Of a DNA stretch of 64,000 nt, positions 19,636 to 29,588 are shown in pieces; the stretch's first letter is position 1, and each line of letters begins with the position of its first letter. Source of the DNA: Poseidonibacter parvus. GTDB taxonomy: Bacteria > Campylobacterota > Campylobacteria > Campylobacterales > Arcobacteraceae. The notes below the pieces were generated by a model, which was not told where the DNA came from, made no database searches, and worked only from the letters and a program-made list of their open reading frames with translations. Location: positions 1,488,001 through 1,552,000 of the forward strand of contig NZ_CP019070.1 in the NCBI RefSeq assembly GCF_001956695.1, in the 5' to 3' direction. Both the position numbers and the translations under genes were made by a program.

Positions 19636-19641
19636 ATTTTA
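19636..19641 (-). promoter_or_regulatory. -10 box of the 6S RNA promoter
   Basis: Minus-strand TAAAAT, set in GATAAAATATTGCC, lies six to seven bases upstream of the predicted 6S RNA start near 19630. An AT-rich upstream stretch without a clear -35 box is common for housekeeping promoters in Campylobacterota. Confidence 0.5.
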
Positions 19642-19664
19642 TCTAAAGATGGTTAAATTAGAGT

Positions 19665-20297
19665 TTAAATAAGTAATTGCTTTGCAAGTTTTATACATTC
19701 GTCTATTGATGTTTTTTCACTTATTTGATATTTAATATTTGATGGTAAATATTTTGCAGTTGTTTTACCAATTACAATAGCTTTATAAGAATTATCCCAT
19801 GAATAATTTTTAAAAAAACATTCAACACTAGAAGGCGCAGAAAAAATAAATACTGAGTTTTTTTCTAGTTTATTTGAAGATTGTAAGCATGAAGTTTTAT
19901 AAGTAATTAATTCATCAATCTTGATATCATTTTCTTTTAGTATTTGTGTGATTTTAGAAACAGTTTTTAAAGCTCTTATATATAGAGCTTTTTTATTCTT
20001 AAGTATTGGTATAAGCTCTTTTGCGAAATCATTTCCATGAGAACTTATACCTGTAAAAACTAGTTTACCTTTATATTCATTTATTATATTCGCAGTCTTT
20101 GGAGCAATTGCATAAGAAGGAATTGATTTCCAGGATTTATTAAATGAATCTAATGAATATATTGCATTTTTAGAAGTAAAAATCAATGCATCATATTTTG
20201 ATAAATCAATTTGTGATTTTATATATTCAATACCAAAAACTTCTAAATTTTCAACACCTTCATATTTTAAATTATTTAATAAATATATTTTAGACAT
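19665..20297 (-). CDS. hemD: Uroporphyrinogen-III synthase
   Basis: Cyclises hydroxymethylbilane to uroporphyrinogen III in heme synthesis. HemD is poorly conserved; recognition rests on the ALIFTSKNAI motif near residue 40, the IFSAPSSVECFF segment in the second half and the IVIGKTTAKYL segment near the end. Length is 210 residues. I chose the ATG at 20297 (GGAGCAAA before it), giving an 8-base overlap with the SulP gene. The longer frame to 20378 would overlap SulP by 89 bases and has a non-homologous N-terminus. Confidence 0.82.
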   Translation of the reverse strand: MSKIYLLNNLKYEGVENLEVFGIEYIKSQIDLSKYDALIFTSKNAIYSLDSFNKSWKSIPSYAIAPKTANIINEYKGKLVFTGISSHGNDFAKELIPILKNKKALYIRALKTVSKITQILKENDIKIDELITYKTSCLQSSNKLEKNSVFIFSAPSSVECFFKNYSWDNSYKAIVIGKTTAKYLPSNIKYQISEKTSIDECIKLAKQLLI

Positions 20298-21864
20298 TTT
20301 GCTCCATTTGCAATTGTTGTGTATAATTAATTGCATCATCCATATGAAAAAACATTTTATTTTTTTTGAAAGAACCATCTGTATCTACAGCTAAAATGTG
20401 TCTTTTATGTGCATGTTTTAAAACAAGAAGTGTTTTTATATTTCTATTTTTTAATTTTGCAATCATATCTTCAATTGTAAAAATTGCAGATATATCTAAA
20501 AATGAAACATTTTTACAATCAAGTATAACTATTTTATTTTCAGATATTTTATCTAATTTATTATCTAGTTCAGAAACTGTACCAAAAAATAAAGAACCAT
20601 CAATCTTGATAATTTCAATATTATTGTTTCCAATATCAATTTCAAAAGAACTTTTTGATCTTTTTGTTTTCATTCTAGTATTTCTTGATATTTGATATAC
20701 AGCTAAAATAGATGAAATTGTAATTCCAACTCCTACAGCCATAATTAAATCAACAAAAATTGTAAGTAAAAAAACTGTAATCATAATAAGTAAATCTTGT
20801 CTTGACACCTTGTTCATAATTCGTAAGAACTTATAATCTAAAATATCAAAACCAACTTTTATTAAAATACCTGATAATACAGCAAGAGGAATTTCAGATG
20901 CAAGTGGAGCTAAAAATAAAATGATTAATAAAAGGGTAAGTGAATGAACCATTCCTGATAATTTCGTTGTTCCTCCACTATTAATGTTTATAACAGTACG
21001 CATAGTTGCTCCTGCTCCTGGTATTGCACCAAAAAAAGAACAAGCCGCATTTCCAATTCCTTGACCTATTAACTCTTTTTTAGGATTGTGTTTTGTTTTA
21101 GTCATAGAATCAGCAACAAGTGAAGTTAATAAAGAATCAATTGAACCTAATAACGCAAGTGTAATAGCCAAAGTTATAATTGAACTTAATTGTAAAATAT
21201 CAAAAGATATAGGTAAAATAAATTCAGGTAAACCAACAGGAATACTTCCAATTGTTGCTACTTCATAGTTTGTACTAATTGTAAAATAAGTAACAACAAA
21301 TAGAGCAATTAATGCTGAAGGTACATATTTTGTAATAAATTTTGGAGTTAAAAACATAATTCCTAATGTGATATAAGCCACTACTAAAGCATGGTCATCT
21401 GCATTATGAAGAGTATTTAGGACTTGCGTTAATGTATGAATTACAGAACTATTAGATTCAACACCTAAAAATGGATTAATCTGTAGTATGATAATAATCA
21501 CACCAACACCTGACATAAAGCCAGAAATTACAGGATAAGGAATATATTTAATCCATTTCCCAATCCCTACTAATCCAAAAGAAATTTGAATTAGTCCAGA
21601 TAGAAAAATTACTGTCATAACAGTTGAAAAATCATTTGGGAAAGTTGCAATAGCAGCAGCAGTTACTACTGTCATTGGACCAGTTGGTCCTGAAATTTGT
21701 GTAGAAGTACCTCCAAAAACAGCTGCAAATAAACCTAATATAATCGCACCGTATAAACCAGCAATAGCACCAGCTCCACTTGCAACTCCAAATGCTAAAG
21801 CTAGAGGAAGTGCAACAACGGCAGCTGTAATACCAGCAAATATATCATTTTTTATAATATGCAT
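20290..21864 (-). CDS. SulP-family anion transporter with STAS domain
   Basis: A 524-residue inner-membrane anion transporter of the SulP (SLC26) family, substrate perhaps sulfate or bicarbonate. The N-terminus reads FAGITAAVVALPLALAFGVA, the SulP signature region, followed by GPTGPMTVV and about a dozen membrane helices. The cytoplasmic C-terminus is a STAS domain (DGSLFFGTVSELDNKL and VILDCKNVSFLDISA). It lies between der and hemD. A second SulP gene at 33152 differs in the membrane part. Confidence 0.9.
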   Translation of the reverse strand: MHIIKNDIFAGITAAVVALPLALAFGVASGAGAIAGLYGAIILGLFAAVFGGTSTQISGPTGPMTVVTAAAIATFPNDFSTVMTVIFLSGLIQISFGLVGIGKWIKYIPYPVISGFMSGVGVIIIILQINPFLGVESNSSVIHTLTQVLNTLHNADDHALVVAYITLGIMFLTPKFITKYVPSALIALFVVTYFTISTNYEVATIGSIPVGLPEFILPISFDILQLSSIITLAITLALLGSIDSLLTSLVADSMTKTKHNPKKELIGQGIGNAACSFFGAIPGAGATMRTVININSGGTTKLSGMVHSLTLLLIILFLAPLASEIPLAVLSGILIKVGFDILDYKFLRIMNKVSRQDLLIMITVFLLTIFVDLIMAVGVGITISSILAVYQISRNTRMKTKRSKSSFEIDIGNNNIEIIKIDGSLFFGTVSELDNKLDKISENKIVILDCKNVSFLDISAIFTIEDMIAKLKNRNIKTLLVLKHAHKRHILAVDTDGSFKKNKMFFHMDDAINYTQQLQMEQNV

Positions 21865-21879
21865 TACTGCTCCTTAGAA

Positions 21880-23376
21880 TTAATTATCCTCTTCTAAATA
21901 TTCCTCATCACCAACTTTATCATTTTTACCACGAGCAATAATATGAATTGGACAACCTTCAAAATTAAAATTATCTCTTAAGAAATTAATCAAATATCTT
22001 TTATAAGAGAAATGAAGAAGTCTTGGTTTATTCATTACAAGTGCAATTCTTGGTGGTTTAGTTTCAAATTGTGTTGAATAATAAATTCTTAAATAAGCAC
22101 CATTTGGACTTGGAAGAGAGTGTCTTATAACTGCTTTTTCAATAACTCTATTAAGCTGTGATGTTGGAATTCTTTGTGTATAGTTATCATATATTTCAAT
22201 AATTTTATCTTTTAATCTATCAATAGAACGACCAGTTTTAGCCGAAACTGCAATAATTGGAGCATAATAAAGGAATTTAAATCTACCTCTAATTAGTTCT
22301 TCCATTTTCTTGAAAGTCTCCATGTTTTCATCCCATTTATTAAGAACAATAATAGTACCTAATCCGTACTCATCAACTAAACCTGCAATTTTTTCATCAA
22401 GGTCTGTTAATTCAGAAGATGCATCTAGAACTAATAAAGCTACATTAGCTTTTTCTAACATCTCTTTTGTTCTCATTAAAGCAAACTTTTCAATTCCTTC
22501 AATTCTTCCACGTCTTCTTAAACCAGCTGTATCAACAAAAGTAACACTTTTATCTGCATATTCGTAAACTTCATCAACAGGGTCAATAGTTGTACCTGCA
22601 ATTGGAGAGACTACAGATCTTTCTTGTCCAACAATAGCATTTAATATTGAAGATTTTCCAACATTTACTCGACCAATGATTCCAACTTTTATTTTATTAT
22701 CAACAACAAAAGCATCAGGATTTTCAATTTCTTCGTCATCAAAAACAATGTCTTCTTGAATTTCATAATCTTCTAATTCTTCACTAGTTTCCATTTCATC
22801 TAAGGGAACAATATGAGATTCTGTAATGATTTCTTTAACTTCAGAAGATTCTAAAACTTCTTCTTCTGGTTCAGGAAGTTGATTATAAAGCCAATCAAAT
22901 AAATTCTTTGTACCTCTATTATGTGAAACAGAAATTCCAAATAAGTTTTCATCTGAAATACCAAATTCAAAGAATTCCCATAGTCTTTCAAGCTCTTTAT
23001 CATTATCAATTTTGTTTACAATTAGAGCTAATTCTTTACCTAATCTTTGAAGCTCATAAAATAATTCTTTATCTTTATCATCAGGTATATTTTTACCATC
23101 AACCATAAAAAGTATTATATCAGCCTCTCTTGCAGTCTCGATAGCTTTTCTTTTTACATTTGAAAATATTGCATCATTAGTTTCATCAATACCACCAGTA
23201 TCTAGCATTAATGCTGTCTTATCCATAATTGTAACTTCATGTCTTCTAATATCTCTTGTTGTTCCTGCTAAATCAGAAACAATTGCAATTCTTTTTTGAG
23301 CAATTCTATTGAATAGCGAAGATTTTCCTACATTTGGTTGACCAATAAGTGCAATTTTTTTTAATGTTTTATTCAT
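21880..23376 (-). CDS. der: Ribosome-assembly GTPase Der
   Basis: Double GTPase needed for assembly of the 50S subunit. The 498-residue protein has two G domains: first P-loop GQPNVGKSSLF near residue 13 with DLAGTTRD, second P-loop GRVNVGKSSIL near residue 230 with NKWD as the guanine motif. A C-terminal KH-like domain follows. An acidic linker of about 50 residues (rich in E) separates the G domains. Length is at the long end of normal because of that linker. Confidence 0.96.
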   Translation of the reverse strand: MNKTLKKIALIGQPNVGKSSLFNRIAQKRIAIVSDLAGTTRDIRRHEVTIMDKTALMLDTGGIDETNDAIFSNVKRKAIETAREADIILFMVDGKNIPDDKDKELFYELQRLGKELALIVNKIDNDKELERLWEFFEFGISDENLFGISVSHNRGTKNLFDWLYNQLPEPEEEVLESSEVKEIITESHIVPLDEMETSEELEDYEIQEDIVFDDEEIENPDAFVVDNKIKVGIIGRVNVGKSSILNAIVGQERSVVSPIAGTTIDPVDEVYEYADKSVTFVDTAGLRRRGRIEGIEKFALMRTKEMLEKANVALLVLDASSELTDLDEKIAGLVDEYGLGTIIVLNKWDENMETFKKMEELIRGRFKFLYYAPIIAVSAKTGRSIDRLKDKIIEIYDNYTQRIPTSQLNRVIEKAVIRHSLPSPNGAYLRIYYSTQFETKPPRIALVMNKPRLLHFSYKRYLINFLRDNFNFEGCPIHIIARGKNDKVGDEEYLEEDN

Positions 23377-23412
23377 AAACTTTTAATATCCTATTTGTAT
23401 ATTATTAAAATT

Positions 23413-23447
23413 AAAAAAGGCATTAGTCATTAGACTAATACCTTTTT
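23413..23447 (-). terminator. Intrinsic terminator after hpf
   Basis: A 10-bp stem, GGTATTAGTC with GACTAATGCC on the minus strand (one G-U pair), has a 4-base loop and is followed by six T residues. It lies 19 bases past the hpf stop codon. On the plus strand the stem has a C-A mismatch, so minus-strand use is favoured. Confidence 0.75.
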
Positions 23448-23465
23448 CATTATAAAAATTCGAGA

Positions 23466-24008
23466 TTAGTATAATCCGAATTTTCCTTCTGTACTACTTT
23501 TATATAATACTCTCATATTATCATCTTTATCATAGAATACTTTGAATTGTGCATCAGAACCTTTTAATTCTTTTAATGCTTCTTCAATATCCATTGGTTT
23601 GTATGAGTTAAGTCTTGCAGGTGCAATCTCATCTTCAAATCTTTCTAATTCAACAGCAATTTTATCTTCAATTTCTGAAGATACAACTTCAGTTAATTTA
23701 GTAGCTTTATGTGCTGAAATTTTATCATGATGTCTTCTTAAAACTTTTGAAACTCTATCTACTGCAATATCAATTGCAGAATATAAATCTTTGTCTTTTT
23801 GTTTTACAACAACTGTGTCTATATGAGCAACATTTAAAGTGAATTCAAATGAAAATGCTTTTTTACCATTTTTCTCATCTTGAGAAATAATTGAATTTAC
23901 AGAAATAATATCTAAATTATATTTTTTAAATACTTCTATTGAACTATTAATATATTCTTTAATTGGCTCAGTTAAATCTATGTGTCTTCCTACAATACTT
24001 GTATTCAT
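23466..24008 (-). CDS. hpf: Long-form ribosome hibernation promoting factor
   Basis: Binds the 30S subunit and drives formation of inactive 100S ribosomes in resting cells. The 180-residue protein starts MNTSIVGRHIDLTEPIKEYI, matching the S30AE domain. The C-terminal domain (KFGLY at the very end, FKVFYDKDDN and VLYKSSTEGKF) mediates dimerisation in long HPF. It is followed by a clear intrinsic terminator and upstream has its own leader region, so it is likely monocistronic. Confidence 0.93.
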   Translation of the reverse strand: MNTSIVGRHIDLTEPIKEYINSSIEVFKKYNLDIISVNSIISQDEKNGKKAFSFEFTLNVAHIDTVVVKQKDKDLYSAIDIAVDRVSKVLRRHHDKISAHKATKLTEVVSSEIEDKIAVELERFEDEIAPARLNSYKPMDIEEALKELKGSDAQFKVFYDKDDNMRVLYKSSTEGKFGLY

Positions 24009-24098
24009 AACAAACTCCTTATAATAATTTATTTATTTTATCATAATTAAAATAAAACAAGGCTCTATGCTAGATTAGATAAAACTTAAAACAGTTAT

Positions 24099-26327
24099 TT
24101 AAACTAGTATTTCTCTATTTCCTTTGATATTTGGTTCAGATAATACTCCTGTTTGCTCTAATTGCTCAACAATAGTTGCAGCTCTGTTATAACCAATTCT
24201 AAGTTTTCTTTGAATATATGAGATTGAAGTTTTTTGATCGTTTAATACTACCATCTTTGCAGATTCATATAATTCATCAACATCACCAAGTTCTGCACTT
24301 GTAGATGTATTAGAACTTCCTTGAGAATTCCTATCTTTTATAAAATCCATATCATATTCAACATCTCTTTGGCTTTTTAAGAAATCAACAACTTTTTCAA
24401 TCTCATCTTCGCTTGACCAAGGAGCGTGAATTCTTACAAGTCCAGACATTCCAGGAGGAGTAAATAACATATCTCCTCGACCAAGAAGTGATTCAGCACC
24501 CATTGAATCTAAAATAATCTTAGAATCTATTTTTTGCCCTACTTTATATGAAAGTCTACTTGGTAAATTCGCTTTAATAAGACCAGTTACAACATCAACA
24601 GATGGTCTTTGTGTTGCAACAATTAAGTGAATCCCTGATGCTCTTGCCATTTGTGCAAGCCTTGCAATTGAATATTCAACATCTTTTCCACTTGTCATCA
24701 TAAGGTCAGCTAACTCATCAATTACAACAACAATATAAGGTAAAGTTTCAAAACCTTCTTTTTTACCTTTTTCATTATAGTTTTCAATATTTTTTGTTTT
24801 TGTCTGAGACATTAAAGTGTAACGTCTTTCCATTTCAGCTACCATATTTGCTAAGGCATTGATTGCATCCCCAGCTTTTGTAATAACTGGTGTTAATAAA
24901 TGTGGAATATCGTTATACATTGAAAATTCAAGCATTTTTGGGTCAATCATTACAAGTTTTAAATTATCTGGTGAATTTTTATATAATAATGAAAGTATCA
25001 TAGAATTAATACCAACTGATTTACCAGAACCCGTAGTTCCTGCAATTAGTAAGTGTGGTAATTTTTTTAAATCTGTAATAAAAGGTTTTCCTACAATATC
25101 TTTTCCCAAAATCATTGTTAATGGTGATTTTGAATTTTCAAATAGTTCACTCTCTAACATTTCTTTTAAATAAATTGTTTGAGTATCTTCATTAGGAACT
25201 TCAATACCAACAACATCTTTTCCTGGAATTGGTGCTTGAATTCTAATAGTTTGGGCTTTTAAAGCCATAGCTAAATCATCTTGTAGATTTAAAATCTTAG
25301 ATACTTTAACATTTGGAGCTGGTTTAAACTCAAAAGTTGTAACAACTGGTCCTGTATATGTTCTTACAACATCACCTTCAATTTTGAACATTGAAAGTTT
25401 ATCTAATAAGTCACAGATTTTTTGATCAATTACTTGTTCAGATACTTTAGATTTTTTTTCTTTTGGAGTTGATTGAAAGAACTTTGTTGGTGGTAATTCA
25501 AAATCATTTGGTTTTTCAGTAGCACCTTGTTCAATTTCATCTAAAAGTTTTTTATTTTCTTCTAATTCTTCAACAATTATTCCATGAGCCTCAGTAGTTT
25601 CTACAACAGGTCCAGTATTTTCATCCAAGTTTGATTCTGAATTTATTTCAGCTTCTTTAATTTCTTCTACAACTTCAAGAATTTCCATTTCATTATTTAT
25701 ATTAGCATTATCTTTTACTTCAGGAATTGATTTTTCAAAGATAGGAGTAATTACTGGATTATCTACAATAATTTCAGCAGTATTACCATTTTCTTTTATT
25801 GAAACTTTTTCTTCTTTTCTTTTTTGCCTAGTATTATTTTCAATTCTTTTAACTTTTGATGACTTATTAGTTTTTAAATTACTAACTATTTTTTCTACAT
25901 CCATATCAGAATTTTCAAATAAAACTAAAAAAGAGATGACAAAACCTACTAATACAAAGATATAAAGTCCTGCATAGCCAATAAATGGGCTTAAACTCTC
26001 TACTAAAATATTTCCAATTTCTCCACTGAAAATACCTTTTTCAACAATTAAAGATTGTAAAATCAAAGATACAAATAATATTAATAAGACAATAATAATA
26101 TTTAAAGTTAAATCTTTACCCTTAATATTTTCTTTAAAATTTATTATATATAAAGGATAAAGGAACAATAAGAGATATACATAAGATAAAAAACCAAAAT
26201 ATATATGTGAGTTTTGAGCAAAAATGAATCCAACTTTTCCAACACTATCTTTAGTACTGAAAAAAGTTGAAAACTCAAAATAAACTATAATAAATAGAAC
26301 AATTAGTGATAATATTTTTTTAGCTAT
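24099..26327 (-). CDS. ftsK: DNA translocase FtsK
   Basis: Membrane-anchored DNA pump that segregates chromosomes at division and activates Xer recombination at dif. The C-terminal motor has a Walker A GTTGSGKS, VVIDELADLMM as Walker B, and a final winged-helix gamma domain that reads KOPS-like DNA. The N-terminus has several membrane segments. The first ATG/GTG/TTG codon is TTG at 26168, which lacks the first helix. The frame stays open to 26343, and an AAAGG ribosome site precedes an ATA codon at 26325-26327. From there the protein is 742 residues and begins with a normal FtsK first helix. I therefore extend it, with the start uncertain. Confidence 0.9.
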   Translation of the reverse strand: MAKKILSLIVLFIIVYFEFSTFFSTKDSVGKVGFIFAQNSHIYFGFLSYVYLLLFLYPLYIINFKENIKGKDLTLNIIIVLLILFVSLILQSLIVEKGIFSGEIGNILVESLSPFIGYAGLYIFVLVGFVISFLVLFENSDMDVEKIVSNLKTNKSSKVKRIENNTRQKRKEEKVSIKENGNTAEIIVDNPVITPIFEKSIPEVKDNANINNEMEILEVVEEIKEAEINSESNLDENTGPVVETTEAHGIIVEELEENKKLLDEIEQGATEKPNDFELPPTKFFQSTPKEKKSKVSEQVIDQKICDLLDKLSMFKIEGDVVRTYTGPVVTTFEFKPAPNVKVSKILNLQDDLAMALKAQTIRIQAPIPGKDVVGIEVPNEDTQTIYLKEMLESELFENSKSPLTMILGKDIVGKPFITDLKKLPHLLIAGTTGSGKSVGINSMILSLLYKNSPDNLKLVMIDPKMLEFSMYNDIPHLLTPVITKAGDAINALANMVAEMERRYTLMSQTKTKNIENYNEKGKKEGFETLPYIVVVIDELADLMMTSGKDVEYSIARLAQMARASGIHLIVATQRPSVDVVTGLIKANLPSRLSYKVGQKIDSKIILDSMGAESLLGRGDMLFTPPGMSGLVRIHAPWSSEDEIEKVVDFLKSQRDVEYDMDFIKDRNSQGSSNTSTSAELGDVDELYESAKMVVLNDQKTSISYIQRKLRIGYNRAATIVEQLEQTGVLSEPNIKGNREILV

Positions 26328-26337
26328 GGGATGGCCT

Positions 26338-27285
26338 TTATTTTAATAATTTTGCAATTTTTCCTTGAAGTCTAAGCCATTGCTTATGCTTCATTAAAGG
26401 AAATCCTGCCCAAGATTGTTTGGGTTCTGTAATATTTTTTGTTACACCACCACGTGCTGCAATAGTTGTAAATGGTGCAATTTCTAAGTGCCCTGCTGTT
26501 GCACTTTGACCACCCATAATTACATAATGATTAAGTGTAGTAGAACCAGAAAGTCCAACTTGACCTGTTAAAATACAACCAGGCCCTATTTTACAGTTAT
26601 GTGCAATATGAACAAGATTATCAATTCTTACACCATCAGAAATTACAGTTGATTTAAATGCTGCTCTATCAATTGCAGTATTAGCTCCAATTTCAACATC
26701 ATTTCCAATCTCAACATTTCCATTTTGATAAATTTTTATATATTTACCTTCTTTTGTATTTGCAAAACCAAAACCATCACTTCCAATAACAGTTCCAGCA
26801 TGAATAATACAATCATTTCCAATATTACAATCTCTATAAACTACAACATTTGGATGAATAATAGTATTATTTCCAATTTTTACATTATCTCCTATATAAG
26901 CTCCAGACATAATAGTACAATCAGAACCAATAATTGAACCTTTTCCAATATAAACATTTGGCATTACTTTTGTAAATCCACCAATTACTGGTTTCTCACC
27001 TTCAAGTTCAATTACCTCAGGTGCAAATAATTTTGATAATTTTGCAAGATTTAAATATGGTTCTTCACAAATAAGAGCAATAGTACCCTCTGGAACTTTA
27101 CTAGCAAACTCTTGATTAATTAAAACAGCTGCTGCTTTTGTATTTTGTAAATCATTTAAATATTTTTTATTTTCTAAAAATGTCACTTCTGTTTGTGTAG
27201 AATCTAGTAAAGTACTTAAACCTGATATTTCTTTTGTATTTTCACAATCAATATTAATAGATTGTGCAATCTCTTGTAGAGTCAT
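26338..27285 (-). CDS. lpxD: UDP-3-O-acylglucosamine N-acyltransferase LpxD
   Basis: Adds the N-linked acyl chain in lipid A synthesis. The 315-residue protein has an N-terminal uridine-binding domain and a left-handed beta helix made of hexapeptide repeats (I-G-N-N-T-I, I-G-S-D-C-T and similar). The catalytic histidine lies in VHIAHNCKIG. Length is slightly shorter than the E. coli 341. Its stop codon lies 11 bases upstream of the proposed ftsK start. Confidence 0.95.
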   Translation of the reverse strand: MTLQEIAQSINIDCENTKEISGLSTLLDSTQTEVTFLENKKYLNDLQNTKAAAVLINQEFASKVPEGTIALICEEPYLNLAKLSKLFAPEVIELEGEKPVIGGFTKVMPNVYIGKGSIIGSDCTIMSGAYIGDNVKIGNNTIIHPNVVVYRDCNIGNDCIIHAGTVIGSDGFGFANTKEGKYIKIYQNGNVEIGNDVEIGANTAIDRAAFKSTVISDGVRIDNLVHIAHNCKIGPGCILTGQVGLSGSTTLNHYVIMGGQSATAGHLEIAPFTTIAARGGVTKNITEPKQSWAGFPLMKHKQWLRLQGKIAKLLK

Positions 27286-27324
27286 TTGTTATCCTTTTAT
27301 AGGATAAGATAAGAAAAAGCTTTC

Positions 27325-27822
27325 TTATCTTTCCATTGCTACAATACCACTTCTTACGACTTCAAGTGGATTGAATTTTTGCATTACTTTAATAAAGTTC
27401 ATAATTCTCATTGATGAATCAGTTGCAGAAACTATAATTGCTTCATCTGTAACATTTTGTATTGAACCATGATAAGCACGAGCAATAACATCAATATCAG
27501 ATAAATTATTTTCAATAGAGAATTTCATTAAAACTGTATCTTTTTCAACAACATTTCTATGTTCATTTACTTTTAATACTGGAATTAATTTATTTAATTG
27601 TTTTACAATTTGATCAATTACTCTTTTATCACCTGTTGTAACAATAGTCATTCTTGAGTATTCACTACCTTCCATAGGTGCAACTGTTAAAGAATCGATA
27701 TTATATCCACGTGCTGAAAATAATCCAACAATTCTTGATAAAACATTATGTTCGTTCATTACAACTACTGAAATTACTTGTCTTGTAGTTTCTGAATCAT
27801 AATAGTGATTAAAATTATTCAT
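27325..27822 (-). CDS. ilvH: Acetolactate synthase regulatory subunit
   Basis: Small subunit that confers valine feedback control on acetolactate synthase. The 165-residue protein carries an ACT domain (VVMNEHNVLSRIVGLFSARGYNIDSL) in abbreviated form near residues 18-45, and a C-terminal regulatory domain. Its start overlaps the stop of ilvI by one base, so the two are translationally coupled. Confidence 0.94.
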   Translation of the reverse strand: MNNFNHYYDSETTRQVISVVVMNEHNVLSRIVGLFSARGYNIDSLTVAPMEGSEYSRMTIVTTGDKRVIDQIVKQLNKLIPVLKVNEHRNVVEKDTVLMKFSIENNLSDIDVIARAYHGSIQNVTDEAIIVSATDSSMRIMNFIKVMQKFNPLEVVRSGIVAMER

Positions 27823-29519
27823 TATTTTCCTCCTTCAATTAGTGTCATTTCATTTAGTGCATGACCATTTGGTACCATTGGAAGCACTTCTTCATTTCTA
27901 GCAACAATAACTTCAATCATTGCAGGTTTTTTCTTTTCAACTGCATCTTTTAATGCTGCATCAAACTCTTCTTTAGTTGTAACTCTATATCCAAGTCCAC
28001 CAAATGCTTCAATAAGTTTTGGGAAATCTGGTTGTGCTGATAAATCTGTTTCTGATAATCTATTTTCATAAAACATTGTTTGCCATTGTCTTACCATTCC
28101 TAAATAATTATTATTTAAAATAATATTTATTACAGGTAAATTATACTCAACGCAAGTCATTAACTCTTGAATATTCATTAAAATTGAACCATCACCTGTG
28201 AAGTTAATAGAAACTCTATCTGTTCCTTGAAGAGCACGTGCTACACCCATTGCTGCAGGTAGTCCAAATCCCATAGTTCCTAATCCACCAGATGTAATCC
28301 ATTGTCTAGGCTGTGAGAATGGGTAAAACTGTGCTGCCCACATTTGATGTTGTCCAACATCAGTTGAAATAACAGCTTTTGAACCTAACAGTTTTCCAAC
28401 TCTTTGAACTGGCCATTGAGGTTTAATAACATCATTTGAGTCAATAAATCTTAATGGTTCTTTTTCTCTGTAATCACTTAATAATTCAACCCAATTTGAA
28501 TAATCATTAAATTCAATATCTTCAATTGATTCAAGCATACCCTCAACTGTTCTTTTTAAATCTCCAACAATTGGATAATCAGCAGTAACTAACTTACTAA
28601 TACTTGCTGGGTCAATATCAACATGAATAACTTTTGCTTTTGATGCAAACTCATCAAGTCTTCCAGTTACCCTATCATCAAATCTAGCACCTAGTGAAAT
28701 TAAAAGATCCGTTTCATGTGCTGCCATATTAGCTGCAAATTCACCGTGCATTCCTAACATCCCAAAGAACAATGGATTTTCATCTCCCATTGCACCTCTA
28801 GCCATTAATGTTTCAACTGCAGGAATATTAAGTTTTTTAGCTAATTCTCTAATTTCATATGAACAGTTAGCTAAAATTGCTCCACCACCAATATATAATA
28901 ATGGTTTTTTAGCTTTACTAAGTTGATTCATAGCTCTTTTTAACTGTTTTTTATTGTAATTTACAGTTGGTCTATATGTTGGTAAATGTACCTCTTTTGG
29001 ATATACAAAATCTGCCATTTCTGCTGTAATATCTTTTGGAATATCAACATGAACAGGTCCTGGTCTTCCAGTACTTGCTATATGAAAAGCTTCTTTTATA
29101 ATTCTTGGTAAATCTTCTATTTTATTTACTAAGTAATTATGCTTAGTACAAGGTCTTGAAATTCCTACAGCATCAATTTCTTGGAAACCATCAGTACCAA
29201 TAATATGTGATGGTACTTGTCCCGATATTACAACCAAAGGAATAGAATCCATATAAGCATCTGCTAAACCTGTAACTGCATTTGTAAAACCAGGTCCAGA
29301 AGTTACAATAGCAACTCCTACTTTTCCTGTTGATCTTGCGTAACCTTCAGCTGCTATAATAGAAGCTTGCTCATGTCTGTTAAGAATATGTTGGAAATGA
29401 TTCTGTTTATAAATTTCATCATAGACGTTCATAATAGCGCCTCCAGGATATCCGAATACGACTTCAACCCCTTCTTGATGTAATGATTCTACAACCATTT
29501 TAGCGCCACTCATTTTCAT
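27822..29519 (-). CDS. ilvI: Acetolactate synthase catalytic subunit
   Basis: ThDP enzyme that condenses pyruvate to acetolactate, the first common step of valine, leucine and isoleucine synthesis. The 565-residue protein contains the N-terminal ThDP glutamate in VFGYPGGAIM followed by HEQASIIAAEG. The C-terminal ThDP motif is GDGSILMNIQELMT with NNNYLGMVRQWQ, and the FAD-binding middle domain is present. A GGAG ribosome site precedes the start. The gene diverges from the flagellin-like gene. Confidence 0.96.
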   Translation of the reverse strand: MKMSGAKMVVESLHQEGVEVVFGYPGGAIMNVYDEIYKQNHFQHILNRHEQASIIAAEGYARSTGKVGVAIVTSGPGFTNAVTGLADAYMDSIPLVVISGQVPSHIIGTDGFQEIDAVGISRPCTKHNYLVNKIEDLPRIIKEAFHIASTGRPGPVHVDIPKDITAEMADFVYPKEVHLPTYRPTVNYNKKQLKRAMNQLSKAKKPLLYIGGGAILANCSYEIRELAKKLNIPAVETLMARGAMGDENPLFFGMLGMHGEFAANMAAHETDLLISLGARFDDRVTGRLDEFASKAKVIHVDIDPASISKLVTADYPIVGDLKRTVEGMLESIEDIEFNDYSNWVELLSDYREKEPLRFIDSNDVIKPQWPVQRVGKLLGSKAVISTDVGQHQMWAAQFYPFSQPRQWITSGGLGTMGFGLPAAMGVARALQGTDRVSINFTGDGSILMNIQELMTCVEYNLPVINIILNNNYLGMVRQWQTMFYENRLSETDLSAQPDFPKLIEAFGGLGYRVTTKEEFDAALKDAVEKKKPAMIEVIVARNEEVLPMVPNGHALNEMTLIEGGK

Positions 29520-29588
29520 TATACTTCTCCGTTTTAAAATAGTTGGTATTCTACAAAAGATAATATTAATTATTGGTTAACATCTATC

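Noticed and set aside
20298-20378. Longer hemD frame starting at 20378
   Set aside because: It would overlap the SulP gene by 89 bases and adds a non-homologous N-terminus. The ATG at 20297 has a ribosome site.
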